Part shown: piece after piece, positions 8,993-17,439 of the stretch | How positions within the stretch are numbered: position 1 is the first letter of the stretch | Layout of the letters: every line of letters starts with the position of its first letter | From: Terriglobia bacterium | GTDB lineage: Bacteria; Acidobacteriota; Terriglobia; UBA7540 | Direction: 5' to 3' | Assembly: GCA_020073545.1 (NCBI GenBank) | Contig: JAIQEZ010000039.1 | Span: forward strand, 1 to 36,367 | Length of the DNA stretch: 36,367 nucleotides | Position numbers and translations under genes: made by a program | Notes under the pieces: model-generated | Database searches by the model: none | The model's input: only the letters and a program-made list of their open reading frames with translations | What the model was told of the DNA's origin: nothing

Positions 8993-9646
8993 ATGAAACG
9001 TCTACTGGTGACGTTGTTTGGTTTGCTCATGGCTTTGCCGGCATGGGCTCAGGCGCCTGCGGGGGGCGGCTGGGTCTCACTCTTCAACGGAAGGGACCTG
9101 AGCGGCTGGAAAAACAACGGACGAGAGAAGTGGGTTGTAGACGACGGCACGATCCTGGGCGAGAGCACCGTGGGTCACTACGGTTACCTCACCACGGAGA
9201 AAACCTACAGCGACTTTGTGCTGCGTCTGAAATTCAAGTGCGAGACCGACGGCAACAGTGGGGTGTTCACCCGCTCCCGCATCACTCGAAACTCCGCCGA
9301 GACCGGGCCGGATATTGAAGGCATGCAGGTGGAAGTCGATCCCACCCGGCACACGGGCGGGATCTATGAGAGCGGGCGTCGCGGCTGGGTGGCGATGCCC
9401 GTGCCCGCTGGCGAGCAGGCCATCAAGCCACGCGACTGGAACGATCTCGAAATCGCCGCGGAGGGCCGCCATTACGTCACCCGCTTGAATGGCGTGCAGT
9501 GCGTGGACTTCATGGATCCCGATCCAAAGTTCACGGAGGGCGTTATCGGTTTACAGCTCCACACGGGCGGCGGGGTGAAGATCCGCTTCAAGGACATTTA
9601 CCTCCTGCCTCTCTCGACGAACCCCAGTATTACGCCCTCGAAATGA
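8993..9646 (+). CDS. Exported DUF1080 / 3-keto-disaccharide hydrolase family protein
   Basis: This encodes 217 residues; ATG 8993 follows GGGAG and starts a signal peptide (LLVTLFGLLMALPAWAQ). The mature protein opens with the family hallmark WVSLFNGRDLSGWK, followed by WVVDDGTILGES, FVLRLKFKCETDGNSGVFTR, a central DIEGMQVEVD strand, and the closing IGLQLHTGGGVKIRFKDIYL. This is the concanavalin-like jelly roll of PF06439, whose members include hydrolases or lyases of 3-keto-glycosides; here it is a single-domain version. Its neighbours are a Gfo/Idh/MocA oxidoreductase and a TIM-barrel epimerase, both with Tat signals. That is the expected company for a periplasmic oxidise-then-cleave route for sugars. 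The exact substrate is not determined. Confidence 0.88.
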   Translation: MKRLLVTLFGLLMALPAWAQAPAGGGWVSLFNGRDLSGWKNNGREKWVVDDGTILGESTVGHYGYLTTEKTYSDFVLRLKFKCETDGNSGVFTRSRITRNSAETGPDIEGMQVEVDPTRHTGGIYESGRRGWVAMPVPAGEQAIKPRDWNDLEIAAEGRHYVTRLNGVQCVDFMDPDPKFTEGVIGLQLHTGGGVKIRFKDIYLLPLSTNPSITPSK

Positions 9647-9767
9647 GAAGGCAAGGCACGATGGGTGAACGAGGATTGAACGCTTCCGAGGCATAACCCG
9701 CGTCATCGGCGCGGGGCAGGGAGATTCTCGACCCTCAGTTTTCAACCGGCTTAAAGGAGGATTTGAA

Positions 9768-11048
9768 ATGATCGACCAATCCAAGAGCAAGCTTGACCGA
9801 AGGGAATTCCTGGGCGCGGCCGCGGCAGCGAGCTTTATGATCATCCAGCCGCAGCTTGTGCGTGGGACGGCGGCGAACTCCCAGGTTCGCTTGGGAATTC
9901 TCGGCTGTGGGGGCCGTGGCACGGCCGTGGGTTCAGGTTTCGTGCAAGATGCCGGGGCGCGGGTCACCGCCCTCGCCGACCTGTTCAGCGACCAACTGGA
10001 GGCTGCGCACAAGCACTTCGACGAAATCCAGCAGGCGAAGGGCTACGCCGCCATCGACTCTTCACAACTTTTCAAAGGCCCTCACGCTTACAAGGAAATC
10101 GCCGCCTCGAAAGAAGTGGATTTCATTCTCATCACCACCCCGCCCTACTTCCACCCGCAGCATCTTGAGACGGTGGTCGAAGCCGGCAAGCACGTCTATT
10201 GCGAGAAGCCTGTGGCTGTGGACGTGCCGGGAGCCCATCACGTCATCCGCATCGGCGAGAGGGCACAGGGCAAGCTGAGTCTCGACGTGGGATTCCAGAT
10301 TCGCATGGCGCCGCCCATGGTGGAGTTGACGCGCCGCATCCACGAGGGCGCACTCGGTAAGATCGCTTGCGGCTTGGCTTACTACTATTGCGGTCACCTC
10401 GACCGGCCCGACTGGCCCAACGCCTCGCCCGAAGAGAAGCGGCTGCGCAACTGGGTTTGGGACCGCAAGCTTTCCGGCGACATCATTGTCGAGCAGAACA
10501 TCCACGTCATCGACATGTGTAATTGGATGCTGCAGGGGCACCCCGAAAAGGCCATGGGTACAGGCGGCCGCAAAGTTCGCACGGACGCGGGCGATTGCTG
10601 GGACAACTTCAACGTGATCTTTGTCTACCCGGGCGAAGTGCAGATCAGCTTCGGCTCCAGCCAATTCAACGATCCCACTTTTGACGCCGCCGTCTGCCTG
10701 TTCGGAAGCGAGGGGAGTTCTGAGGCGCACTACGACTGGCGCGTCAACATCGCCGGCAAAAACAAATGGGATGCGGGGTTGGGGCCCGCCAAAGAGGCGG
10801 AGCAATTCTCCGCCGCAGGAAAGTTCAAGGGCTCGCTCGACCAAGCCGACCCCGAAAAGCAGAAGGCGTTTGTCGCCAGCATCACCAGCGGCCAGTTCCA
10901 CAATCAAGCCGCGCTAGGCGCGGAATCGGCAATGAGCGCCATGCTCGGCCGCATGGCGGCTTACAGCGGCCAGCCGGCCACATGGGACGAACTGCAAAAG
11001 TCGAAAGAGGTGTACGAACCGAAGATCGATATCACGAAGCTCGCGTAA
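9768..11048 (+). CDS. Tat-exported Gfo/Idh/MocA-family oxidoreductase
   Basis: This encodes 426 residues with a strong ribosome site (AAAGGAGG, 9 nt spacing). The N-terminus has a twin-arginine signal, DRREFLGAAAAASFM. A Rossmann fold follows with the NAD(P) glycine motif LGILGCGGRGTAVGSGF, then the family signature CEKPVAVDVPG around residue 145-155, and a C-terminal alpha/beta sheet domain typical of this family. Tat export implies the protein folds with its nicotinamide cofactor in the cytoplasm before transport. Such enzymes can oxidise or reduce sugar hydroxyls, including C3 of glucosides. Spacing of 121 bp to the DUF1080 gene and 103 bp to the epimerase gene, all on one strand, supports a shared operon for keto-sugar metabolism. 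Confidence 0.9.
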   Translation: MIDQSKSKLDRREFLGAAAAASFMIIQPQLVRGTAANSQVRLGILGCGGRGTAVGSGFVQDAGARVTALADLFSDQLEAAHKHFDEIQQAKGYAAIDSSQLFKGPHAYKEIAASKEVDFILITTPPYFHPQHLETVVEAGKHVYCEKPVAVDVPGAHHVIRIGERAQGKLSLDVGFQIRMAPPMVELTRRIHEGALGKIACGLAYYYCGHLDRPDWPNASPEEKRLRNWVWDRKLSGDIIVEQNIHVIDMCNWMLQGHPEKAMGTGGRKVRTDAGDCWDNFNVIFVYPGEVQISFGSSQFNDPTFDAAVCLFGSEGSSEAHYDWRVNIAGKNKWDAGLGPAKEAEQFSAAGKFKGSLDQADPEKQKAFVASITSGQFHNQAALGAESAMSAMLGRMAAYSGQPATWDELQKSKEVYEPKIDITKLA

Positions 11049-11049
11049 T

Positions 11050-11132
11050 AGGTGTCAGGTTGTGGGTGCTAGGTGCTGGGGAAAACACCCAGAACCTCGC
11101 GCCTAACCCCTAAGCCCTAACCCCTGACACCT
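11050..11132. repeat. Long inverted repeat in an intra-operon gap
   Basis: AGGTGTCAGG (11050-11059) is perfectly complementary to CCTGACACCT (11123-11132). The interior also contains imperfectly complementary tracts, GGTGCTAGGTG against several CCTAACCCC-like units. It fills the 103-bp gap between two sugar genes and ends about 8 nt before the ribosome site GAGGAGG. It could be an mRNA stem that tunes processing or readthrough, or a copy of a dispersed palindromic repeat. Confidence 0.6.
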
Positions 11133-11151
11133 TGTTCTTGAGGAGGTCATC

Positions 11152-12072
11152 ATGAACCAACATTCTTCGCGTCGAGATTTCTTGAAGGTTTCTGTGGGCG
11201 CCGTGTGCGCGGCTCCCCTTGCGTCGCTAGGTTCGGCAGCAGCAGGTCTTGCCAGCGCGCCGCCCGCAGCCGCTCCTGCCGGCGCGGGCCTCAAGAAGGC
11301 CGTGCAGATCTACATGCTTCCCAAGGGCCTAAGCTACGCTGACCGCTTCAAGCTTGCCCGCGATGTAGGCTTCGAGGCAGTGGAAGCCCAGACCATTAAA
11401 GACCAGAAAGAGGCCGAAGAGATTAAGAAGGCCTCGGAGGACGCCAAACTCCCTATCCACTCTGTAATGAACATGGACCACTGGGAGTATCCGCTCTCCT
11501 CGGGTGATCCCGCCGTGGTGCAGAAATCCTTGGACGGCATGAAGACTTCGCTCCACAACGCCAAGCTCTGGGGCGCGGATACCGTGCTCCTCGTCCCGGC
11601 GGTCGTGGATCCCCAGACGAGTTACCAGGACGCCTGGACGCGCTCGCAAGAGCAGATCCGCACGCTTTTCCGGCTGACGGAAGAATTGAAGGTCGTGATC
11701 GCCGTCGAAGAAGTGTGGAACAAGTTCCTGCTCAGTCCGCTCGAGATGGCGAAGTACGTGGACGAGTTCCGGAGTCCCTGGATCAAGTCCTACTTCGACG
11801 TCGGTAACGTCGTGCTCTATGGCTATCCGCAGGACTGGATTCACACCCTCGGCAAGCGCATCGCGAAAGTTCACCTGAAGGATTTCAAGGTGGAAGGCGA
11901 AAGCTGGAAGTGGACCAACCTCGGCGACGGCGCCGTTGACTGGGCGGCGGTCCGCAAGGCGTTCGCCGACGTTGGCTACACCGGCTACGCGACGACCGAG
12001 CTCGAGGCCGGCGACGAGGCTTACCTGCGCGACTTGAGCAAGCGCGTCGATAAACTCGTCCTGGGTTTGTAG
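11152..12072 (+). CDS. Tat-exported sugar isomerase/epimerase-like TIM barrel protein
   Basis: This encodes 306 residues with GAGGAGG upstream. A twin-arginine signal is present (SSRRDFLKVSVGAVCAAP), ending near an Ala-rich stretch. The rest is a xylose-isomerase-like (AP endonuclease 2 superfamily) TIM barrel. Metal-site candidates are E in VIAVEEVWNKF, D in SYFDVGNVVLYG, H in KVHLKDFK, and the terminal E in YATTELEAGDE. Members epimerise or isomerise sugars, and some act as hydratases or lyases on 3-keto sugars. Together with the preceding oxidoreductase and DUF1080 protein, a periplasmic 3-keto sugar route is the most economical reading, but the substrate is inferred from context only. Confidence 0.88.
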   Translation: MNQHSSRRDFLKVSVGAVCAAPLASLGSAAAGLASAPPAAAPAGAGLKKAVQIYMLPKGLSYADRFKLARDVGFEAVEAQTIKDQKEAEEIKKASEDAKLPIHSVMNMDHWEYPLSSGDPAVVQKSLDGMKTSLHNAKLWGADTVLLVPAVVDPQTSYQDAWTRSQEQIRTLFRLTEELKVVIAVEEVWNKFLLSPLEMAKYVDEFRSPWIKSYFDVGNVVLYGYPQDWIHTLGKRIAKVHLKDFKVEGESWKWTNLGDGAVDWAAVRKAFADVGYTGYATTELEAGDEAYLRDLSKRVDKLVLGL

Positions 12073-12462
12073 CGTCGTTCAGGAACCGAGCCGCTTGCCA
12101 CGAAGGTTGCCGGAGCTGTTCTGGCCTGCCCCCTATCATTCCCGCCCCGACGCAATCGGGGCAGGCTCCAGCGGGGATCCAGGCTCGCCGCCACGACCCA
12201 TTCGCATCGACCATGGGGTGCCGCGTTCATCTCGCCCTCTGGATGTGTCGAGGCCAGGAATTGCAGCGCAAGGTTTGCCGTATAACCTTGCGGTTTTTCC
12301 ACATCGTTTCGGCGCGCTGTCGGAAGGAGCACACGGCGAGGAGAGCGTCTGTTGTGGCAGCCCGCTCGCAGACTCAGTTCCTGCGATCAAACAGAGATGA
12401 TGACCAAGCTCAGCGGCCAGGTGCTTGGGCCGCTGGACACACCAACTTATGGGAAGTGCCTC
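12073..12462. other. 390-bp intergenic region with a degenerate palindromic repeat
   Basis: It separates the epimerase gene from the GH43-like gene. A nested palindrome lies at about 12135-12183 and is annotated separately. Open frames in the rest show no family features. There is no obvious promoter, although the length suggests the GH43-like gene may have its own. Confidence 0.4.
12135..12183. repeat. dRS3/REP-like nested palindrome, degenerate copy
   Basis: The outer arms CATTCCCGC (12137-12145) and GCGGGGATCC (12171-12180) are near-complementary. Inside them, GCCCCGA (12144-12150) and TCGGGGC (12156-12162) make a perfect 7-bp stem with a 5-nt loop. The outer arms match those of the repeats at 35469-35560 and 36153-36178. 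Confidence 0.55.
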
Positions 12463-13473
12463 ATGAAGAAAGCGATAGCGTTGTGCGTTTTTGTTTTCTT
12501 TGTTCTCCCGCTCTTCACGGGTCTTATTTTGTGCTGCGGAGCGGAAGCTCCCGCCTTTCGGCCTGACCAAGTGTGGCTTGACGCCAGTGGCCAACCCATC
12601 CAGGCCCACGGTGGGGGAATCCTTCAATACGGCGGGACCTACTTCTGGTTCGGAGAGAACAAAGCGGGAAAGACTTACAACCACCGCGTGGACGTCATCG
12701 GGGTCTCCTGCTACTCCTCACGCGACCTGTACCACTGGAACAATGAAGGCGTGGTCCTGCCTGCCGTGAAAAACGATCCTGCAAGCGACCTGGCGCCGTC
12801 CAAGGTATTGGAACGTCCCAAGGTGGTTTACGACCGCCACACCAAGCAGTTTGTGATGTGGATGCATGTGGACACCGCGGACTACAAGTACGCCCGCGCC
12901 GGGGTGGCGGTGAGCAACAAACCCACGGGACCTTACGAGTACCTGGGCAGCTTTCGGCCCGACAACTCCATGAGCCGTGACCTGACGGTCTTCCAGGATG
13001 ACGATGGCAAAGCCTATCTCATCTTCGCGTCGGAGGATAACCGCACGATGCACATCACGCGACTCTCCGACAACTATCTCCGCCCTACGAATGAGACGGC
13101 GCGCGTCTTTATCGATCAATCCCGCGAAGCCCCGGCGATGTTCAAGCACGAGGGAAAGTATTTCCTGATCACTTCGGGGTGCACCGGCTGGGCTCCTAAC
13201 GCTGCCCAGTACGCGGTGGCTACGAATATTATGGGTCCCTGGCGAATCAAAGGGAATCTTACCACCGGGCCAGGTTCGGAAACGACCTTCGGTGCACAGA
13301 GCACCTTCGTACTGCGGGTAGCAGGAAAGCCGGGAGCCTTTATTTTCCTGGCGGACTGCTGGAATCCCGACGACCTGGGAGATTCCCGCTACGTCTGGCT
13401 ACCCATCGGCATCCATGGCGAGGATCTAAAGATAGAGTGGCGCGACCAATGGGATTTGTCAGTGTTTAAGTAG
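12463..13473 (+). CDS. Exported GH43-like hydrolase (exo-galactanase/beta-galactosidase type)
   Basis: This encodes 336 residues from ATG 12463; longer readings lack a signal sequence, while this one opens with a hydrophobic export segment (AIALCVFVFFVLPLFTGLIL). The five-bladed propeller features of clan GH-F are visible: IQAHGGGILQYGGTYFWFGE, VLERPKVVYDRHTKQFVMW, SRDLTVFQDDDGKAYLIF, and the later blade REAPAMFKHEGKYFLITSG, whose Glu is a good candidate for the general acid. The AHGGG...WFGE and RDLTVF.DDDG pattern is that of the exo-beta-1,3-galactanase/beta-galactosidase branch of GH43, a branch noted for an atypical catalytic base. With the GH29 fucosidase nearby, a galactan- or arabinogalactan-type substrate is possible, but this is inferred. 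Confidence 0.8.
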   Translation: MKKAIALCVFVFFVLPLFTGLILCCGAEAPAFRPDQVWLDASGQPIQAHGGGILQYGGTYFWFGENKAGKTYNHRVDVIGVSCYSSRDLYHWNNEGVVLPAVKNDPASDLAPSKVLERPKVVYDRHTKQFVMWMHVDTADYKYARAGVAVSNKPTGPYEYLGSFRPDNSMSRDLTVFQDDDGKAYLIFASEDNRTMHITRLSDNYLRPTNETARVFIDQSREAPAMFKHEGKYFLITSGCTGWAPNAAQYAVATNIMGPWRIKGNLTTGPGSETTFGAQSTFVLRVAGKPGAFIFLADCWNPDDLGDSRYVWLPIGIHGEDLKIEWRDQWDLSVFK

Positions 13474-13606
13474 GACGGGCCTGAGAGTGAGGACGCATTG
13501 CGTTCTATCCGATAGGTCGCACTTGATGACAGAGCGGGCAGCCCGTACCTCGCGCCCCGCCGCGGCATGTATGCGCCAGCAGCGGCATTTCTCCTCGCAA
13601 ACGGTT

Positions 13607-15847
13607 CTATCTTTGCGGTTTCAGGTAAATCACGCCCAGCGGGGGGAGGGTGAGTTCCACGTGGCAAGGCTGGTTATGCCACGCGAGGGGGAGGGCCTGG
13701 CGGCCCGCTCCATGGGTGACTCCGCTGCCGCCGAATTTCGCATCATCGGTATTCAGAATCTCGCGATAGAAGCACGCCTCCGGCACGCCCACAAGATAGC
13801 CCTGGCGCGGCACCGGCGTGAAGTTGCACACCACCACCAGATAGTCACCCGGTGTCTTGCCTTTGCGCAGGAAAGCGAGCACGGAATTGTCGGCATCGTG
13901 AGAATCGACCCATTCGAATCCCGTGTATTCGAAGTCGATTTCGTGCAGCGCCCGTTCCGCGCGGCAAAGGTGGTTCAGCTCCGCGACCAGTTCTTGCAGC
14001 TTGCGGTGGGGCTCGTAGTCGAGCAGGTTCCAGTCCAGGCTCTTCGCGGCGTCCCATTCGTTCCACTGTCCGAATTCCCCGCCCATGAAGAGCAGCTTCT
14101 TCCCCGGATGCGCGTAGAGAAAAGCGTAAAGCGCCCGCAGGTTCGCAAACTGCTGCCAGTAGTCGCCCGGCATTTTGGCCAGCAGCGCGCGCTTGCCGTG
14201 CACCACCTCGTCGTGCGAAAGCACCAGCACAAAGTTTTCGTTGAACGCGTAAAGCAACGAGAACGTCAGGTTGTTTTGGTGGTACTTGCGGAAGATGGGT
14301 TCGTTGGAAAAATACTGCAGCGTGTCGTGCATCCAGCCCATGTTCCACTTCAGGCTGAAGCCCAGCCCGCCGACGTAGGTGGGCCGCGAAACCATCGCCC
14401 ACGCGGTCGATTCCTCCGCGATGGTCAGGATGCCGGGATGACACTGGTGGGCTAGTTCGTTGAAGCGCTTGACGAAGTCGATTGCCTCCAGGTTTTCGTT
14501 GCCCCCGAAGGCGTTCGGCACCCATTCTCCGGCCTTGCGCGAGTAGTCCAGATAGAGCATTGACGCCACCGCGTCCACGCGCAGGCCGTCGACGTGATAC
14601 TTCTCCAGCCAAAACAGCGCGCTCGTCCAAAGGAAGTTTCTCACCTCGGTGCGGCCGTAGTTGAAGATGCGCGTGCCCCAATCCGGATGCTCGCGCAGGC
14701 GCGGATCCTCGTGCTCGAAAAGGTGCGTGCCGTCGAAAAACGCCAGGCCGTGGGCGTCGGAGGGGAAATGCGCCGGCACCCAGTCCAGGATCACGCCGAT
14801 CCCGCGCTGGTGCAGGTGATCCACGAAGTACATGAAATCTTCCGGCGTGCCGTGCCGGCTGGTGGGGGCGAAATAGCCCGTGGTCTGGTAGCCCCACGAT
14901 TCATCCAGTGGATGCTCCGTCACCGGCAGCAGCTGCACGTGCGTGAAGCCCATTTTCTGGACGTGGTCCGCCAGTTGCTCGGCAAGTTCGCGATAGTTCA
15001 GCACGCGATGGTTTTCTTCCGGCGCCCGCCGCCACGAGCCCAGGTGAACTTCGTACATCGCCACCGGCGCGTTCAAGCCCTGACGCGCGGAGCGCTCGGT
15101 CATCCATGCCTGGTCGTGCCAGGTGTAGCGGTTGATGTCGTAGACAACGGAGGCCGTCTTGGGCCGCAGCTCTGTATAGAAACCGAAGGGGTCGGTCTTC
15201 AGCCCCAGGTAATTATGGTAGCGCCCCTTGATTTCAAACTTGTAAATCTCCCCCTCCCGCAACTCGGGAATGAAAAGTTCCCACATGCCGCTCCCACCGC
15301 GCACGCGCATGGGGTGACGCCGGCCGTCCCAATCGTTGAAATTGCCCACTACGCTCACGCGCTGGGCGTTCGGCGCCCACACCGCAAACGCCACACCCCG
15401 CACGCCGGCGATTTCCGTCACATGTGCGCCCAGCTTCTCGTAAGTGTTGTGGTGCGTGCCCTCTGCCAGCAGGTGAAGATCGAAGTCCGACAAGAAAGGC
15501 GGGAATCGATAGGGATCCTCAAACTCGTGCTGGCCGGCGTATTCCGTCCGCAGGCGGTAGGGGAACATGGCTTGCTCGCCGGGGAAGACCGCTTCAAAGA
15601 ATCCGTTCGGGTGAATTCGCTGGAGTGGTACAACGCTACCCTCGTCCTGCCCGCGCAGCACCCAGGCATGATCCGCGCGGGGCAGGAACGCGCGAATCGC
15701 GACGGCCGACTTGCCTTCCACCTCAACCAAGTGCATCCCCAGGATGTGGAAGGGGTCGGCGTGCTCGGCCCGCAGGATAAGCTCGATCTCCTCCAGCGAT
15801 GCCGTGGTCTTAGCCAGGAGTTTAATTCGCGCTGCCATCTTTCCCAT
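13607..15847 (-). CDS. glgB: 1,4-alpha-glucan branching enzyme
   Basis: This encodes 746 residues from ATG 15847 ([11 protein letters not shown]); an internal ATG at 15838 is equally possible and the upstream extension to 15958 looks non-coding. The domain order is that of full-length GlgB: N1 domain ([11 protein letters not shown]), CBM48/N2 ([20 protein letters not shown]), a GH13 barrel, and an all-beta C-domain. Key motifs are [37 protein letters not shown] with the nucleophile Asp, [15 protein letters not shown] with the acid/base Glu, and [12 protein letters not shown] with the transition-state Asp. It cuts alpha-1,4 linkages and re-joins them as alpha-1,6 branches in glycogen. No other glycogen gene is in the window. 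The long open frames opposite it are GC-rich shadows. Confidence 0.97.
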   Translation of the reverse strand: MGKMAARIKLLAKTTASLEEIELILRAEHADPFHILGMHLVEVEGKSAVAIRAFLPRADHAWVLRGQDEGSVVPLQRIHPNGFFEAVFPGEQAMFPYRLRTEYAGQHEFEDPYRFPPFLSDFDLHLLAEGTHHNTYEKLGAHVTEIAGVRGVAFAVWAPNAQRVSVVGNFNDWDGRRHPMRVRGGSGMWELFIPELREGEIYKFEIKGRYHNYLGLKTDPFGFYTELRPKTASVVYDINRYTWHDQAWMTERSARQGLNAPVAMYEVHLGSWRRAPEENHRVLNYRELAEQLADHVQKMGFTHVQLLPVTEHPLDESWGYQTTGYFAPTSRHGTPEDFMYFVDHLHQRGIGVILDWVPAHFPSDAHGLAFFDGTHLFEHEDPRLREHPDWGTRIFNYGRTEVRNFLWTSALFWLEKYHVDGLRVDAVASMLYLDYSRKAGEWVPNAFGGNENLEAIDFVKRFNELAHQCHPGILTIAEESTAWAMVSRPTYVGGLGFSLKWNMGWMHDTLQYFSNEPIFRKYHQNNLTFSLLYAFNENFVLVLSHDEVVHGKRALLAKMPGDYWQQFANLRALYAFLYAHPGKKLLFMGGEFGQWNEWDAAKSLDWNLLDYEPHRKLQELVAELNHLCRAERALHEIDFEYTGFEWVDSHDADNSVLAFLRKGKTPGDYLVVVCNFTPVPRQGYLVGVPEACFYREILNTDDAKFGGSGVTHGAGRQALPLAWHNQPCHVELTLPPLGVIYLKPQR

Positions 15848-15896
15848 TCTACATGAGGAAACCGCCGAGCGGGGAGAAAGCCAGTGCCAGCCCGGC

Positions 15897-16511
15897 TCAG
15901 ACGGCCAGGGAGGGCTCCGTCCCGCACTGCGGGAGGAGGCCTGGGCCCTCTCTTGCACGAAACCCGGTAACGGCGGGGTTGATACAGGCTGGGGAAAAAC
16001 TCGTAGGCGCTCTCATTCTGAGGAGTCCCGCCCTGACGGCCGCGAGCGCGTAGCCGATGGCGAAGCCCGACTGCATCAGGCCCAACGCCTTGCCGCGATG
16101 CTGGGCGGACCAGGTTTCGGAAACGAGCGCCGCCGTGGCCCACTCGCCTGCCATGCCCAGCCCGACGCCGAGGCGGAGGGCTGCCAGTTCCCATACTCCG
16201 CGCGAGAAGCCGCACGCCGCGGTGAATACCGAATAGACAATGATGCTCGCCCTGAGCGCCGCCCGGCGGCCAATGCGATCGGCAAGGAGGCCGAACAGAA
16301 TGCCGCCCAAGACGGAAGCGATGAGCGTGACGGAGGCGAGCAGGCCGGCTTACGAGGTGGTCAACTGCTACTCGCGCAGCAGTTCACGGATGCCCGTGGC
16401 GTAGAGCGTGACGTCCATGTCATCGAGCCTCCAGCCCAAGGTGCTGGCAGCCAGCGCGCGCCGTTCGCGCCACGAGCTGGAGACGAGAAATGCCAGAGGG
16501 TTTGAAGCCAT
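15897..16511 (-). pseudogene. Decayed MFS transporter (two in-frame stops, C-terminal deletion)
   Basis: Reading from ATG 16511, the frame gives a cytoplasmic N-terminus and first helix (ALAASTLGWRLDDMDVTLYA), then TAG at 16370-16368 and TAA at 16352-16350. It continues in the same frame with AGLLASVTLIASVLGGILFG, the loop motif LADRIGRRAALRAS and RLGVGLGMAGEWATAALVSE, which are hallmark segments of MFS sugar/acid symporters with a GxLaDRxGRR motif. After GYALAA at about 16030 the match ends and the frame reads unrelated sequence to a stop at 15897. Only about four of twelve helices remain. No frameshift is needed to join the parts, so the damage is two nonsense changes plus a deletion. An intact function is very unlikely. 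Confidence 0.82.
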
Positions 16512-16766
16512 CGGGAACCGGCAGTATACCTGAAGCGCGAGCCTAGGGGAGTGATGCAGGCTGGTTCGGCGCTGGGCCTTGCGGCCTGGAACCGGCCGGA
16601 ATCCATTTCCCGCTTGTTTCGCCGGAGGGTTTATGGTAGGTATAGCCCGCCGGTCATTAGTGTGTAGAGTCCCAACCGCGAGTGAAGGTGCAATTGCAGC
16701 AGATCTCGATGGGCTTGGTCGTAGCCAGGCCACGCCATCATCTGTTTTGCGAAAGGAGATAAGCGC

Positions 16767-17237
16767 ATGGCATTCTGTGCGAAGTGTGGTGCACAACTGG
16801 CCGAAGGTGTTACTTTCTGCGGCGGGTGTGGCGCGCCCGTGGGTGCGGCGCCGGGCGCGACGCCTCCCGCGGCAGCAAGTTCGGAGATGGCATCGAACGT
16901 GGCGGGGTTGTTGACTTACATCCTGGGGTTCATCACGGGGATCATTTTCCTGGTGATCGAGCCTTTTAAGAACGACAAGTTTGTGCGATTCCACGCCTTC
17001 CAGTCGATCTTTTTCAACGTGGCGATCGTGGCCTTCTGGATCATCTATACCATTCTCTCGACGATCCTAGGGATTGTTTCCTTCGGGGTCCTGGGGATCG
17101 TGATGGCGCTGGTGGGGCTGCTCATTTCGCTGTTGATCCTGGTGTACTGGATTTTCCTCATGTACAAGGCTTACAACTACGAGCAGTACATGATCCCCTA
17201 CATCGGCCAATTGGCGGCGAAGCAAGCGGGGCTGTGA
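16767..17237 (+). CDS. Zinc-ribbon DUF4870-type membrane protein
   Basis: This encodes 156 residues, with GAAAGGAG upstream of ATG 16767. Residues 1-25 form a zinc ribbon with two CxxC knuckles (FCAKCGAQL and FCGGCGAPV). An Ala/Pro linker follows, then a membrane domain: LLTYILGFITGIIFLVIEP, the polar NDKFVRFHAFQSIFFN segment that is the DUF4870/Tic20-like hallmark, and two more helices ending in YWIFLMYKAYNYEQ. The molecular role of the family is unknown. A similar cytoplasmic zinc ribbon heads the FHA-ABC fusion and the double-FHA protein encoded nearby, so it may be a shared docking element in this region. It appears monocistronic. Confidence 0.85.
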   Translation: MAFCAKCGAQLAEGVTFCGGCGAPVGAAPGATPPAAASSEMASNVAGLLTYILGFITGIIFLVIEPFKNDKFVRFHAFQSIFFNVAIVAFWIIYTILSTILGIVSFGVLGIVMALVGLLISLLILVYWIFLMYKAYNYEQYMIPYIGQLAAKQAGL

Positions 17238-17280
17238 CGCCGCGCGGACGGCGCGACATCTCAAGAGGTCGAGGGGCGGC

Positions 17281-17297
17281 GGGACATCTGCCGTCCC
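17281..17297 (+). terminator. Stem-loop downstream of the DUF4870 gene
   Basis: GGGAC (17281-17285) pairs with GTCCC (17293-17297) around a 7-nt loop, followed by TTAACTTTCT. It sits 44 bp after the stop codon, so it is a plausible transcription end, though the T-run is imperfect. Confidence 0.35.
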
Positions 17298-17343
17298 TTA
17301 ACTTTCTGGGGACACTTCCAGACGCAACTCTCCGCATTTCCTC

Positions 17344-17373
17344 TTGACAATTGAAGCCTGGGGGCGCAATTTA
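17344..17373 (+). promoter_or_regulatory. Candidate promoter of the DHH phosphoesterase gene
   Basis: A perfect TTGACA lies at 17344-17349, in an AT-richer stretch about 90 bp before the gene. At normal spacing the -10 candidates (CAATTT or AATTTA, 17367-17373) are poor, so only the -35 hexamer is convincing. Confidence 0.25.
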
Positions 17374-17439
17374 GGACGTTTCGCCTGCGCCGGGTGAGGC
17401 CGGATGTGGGAATACGGGGAAACCTCACCCTCATGAATC

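Noticed and set aside
12352-12462. An N-terminal extension of the GH43-like protein
   Set aside because: The extra 37 residues have no ribosome site and would bury the export signal; ATG 12463 fits better.
14594-15856. A 420-codon plus-strand open frame opposite glgB
   Set aside because: It lies wholly antisense to a gene with all catalytic motifs, is rich in Arg/His/Val as expected of a GC-rich shadow, and has no ribosome site or family features.
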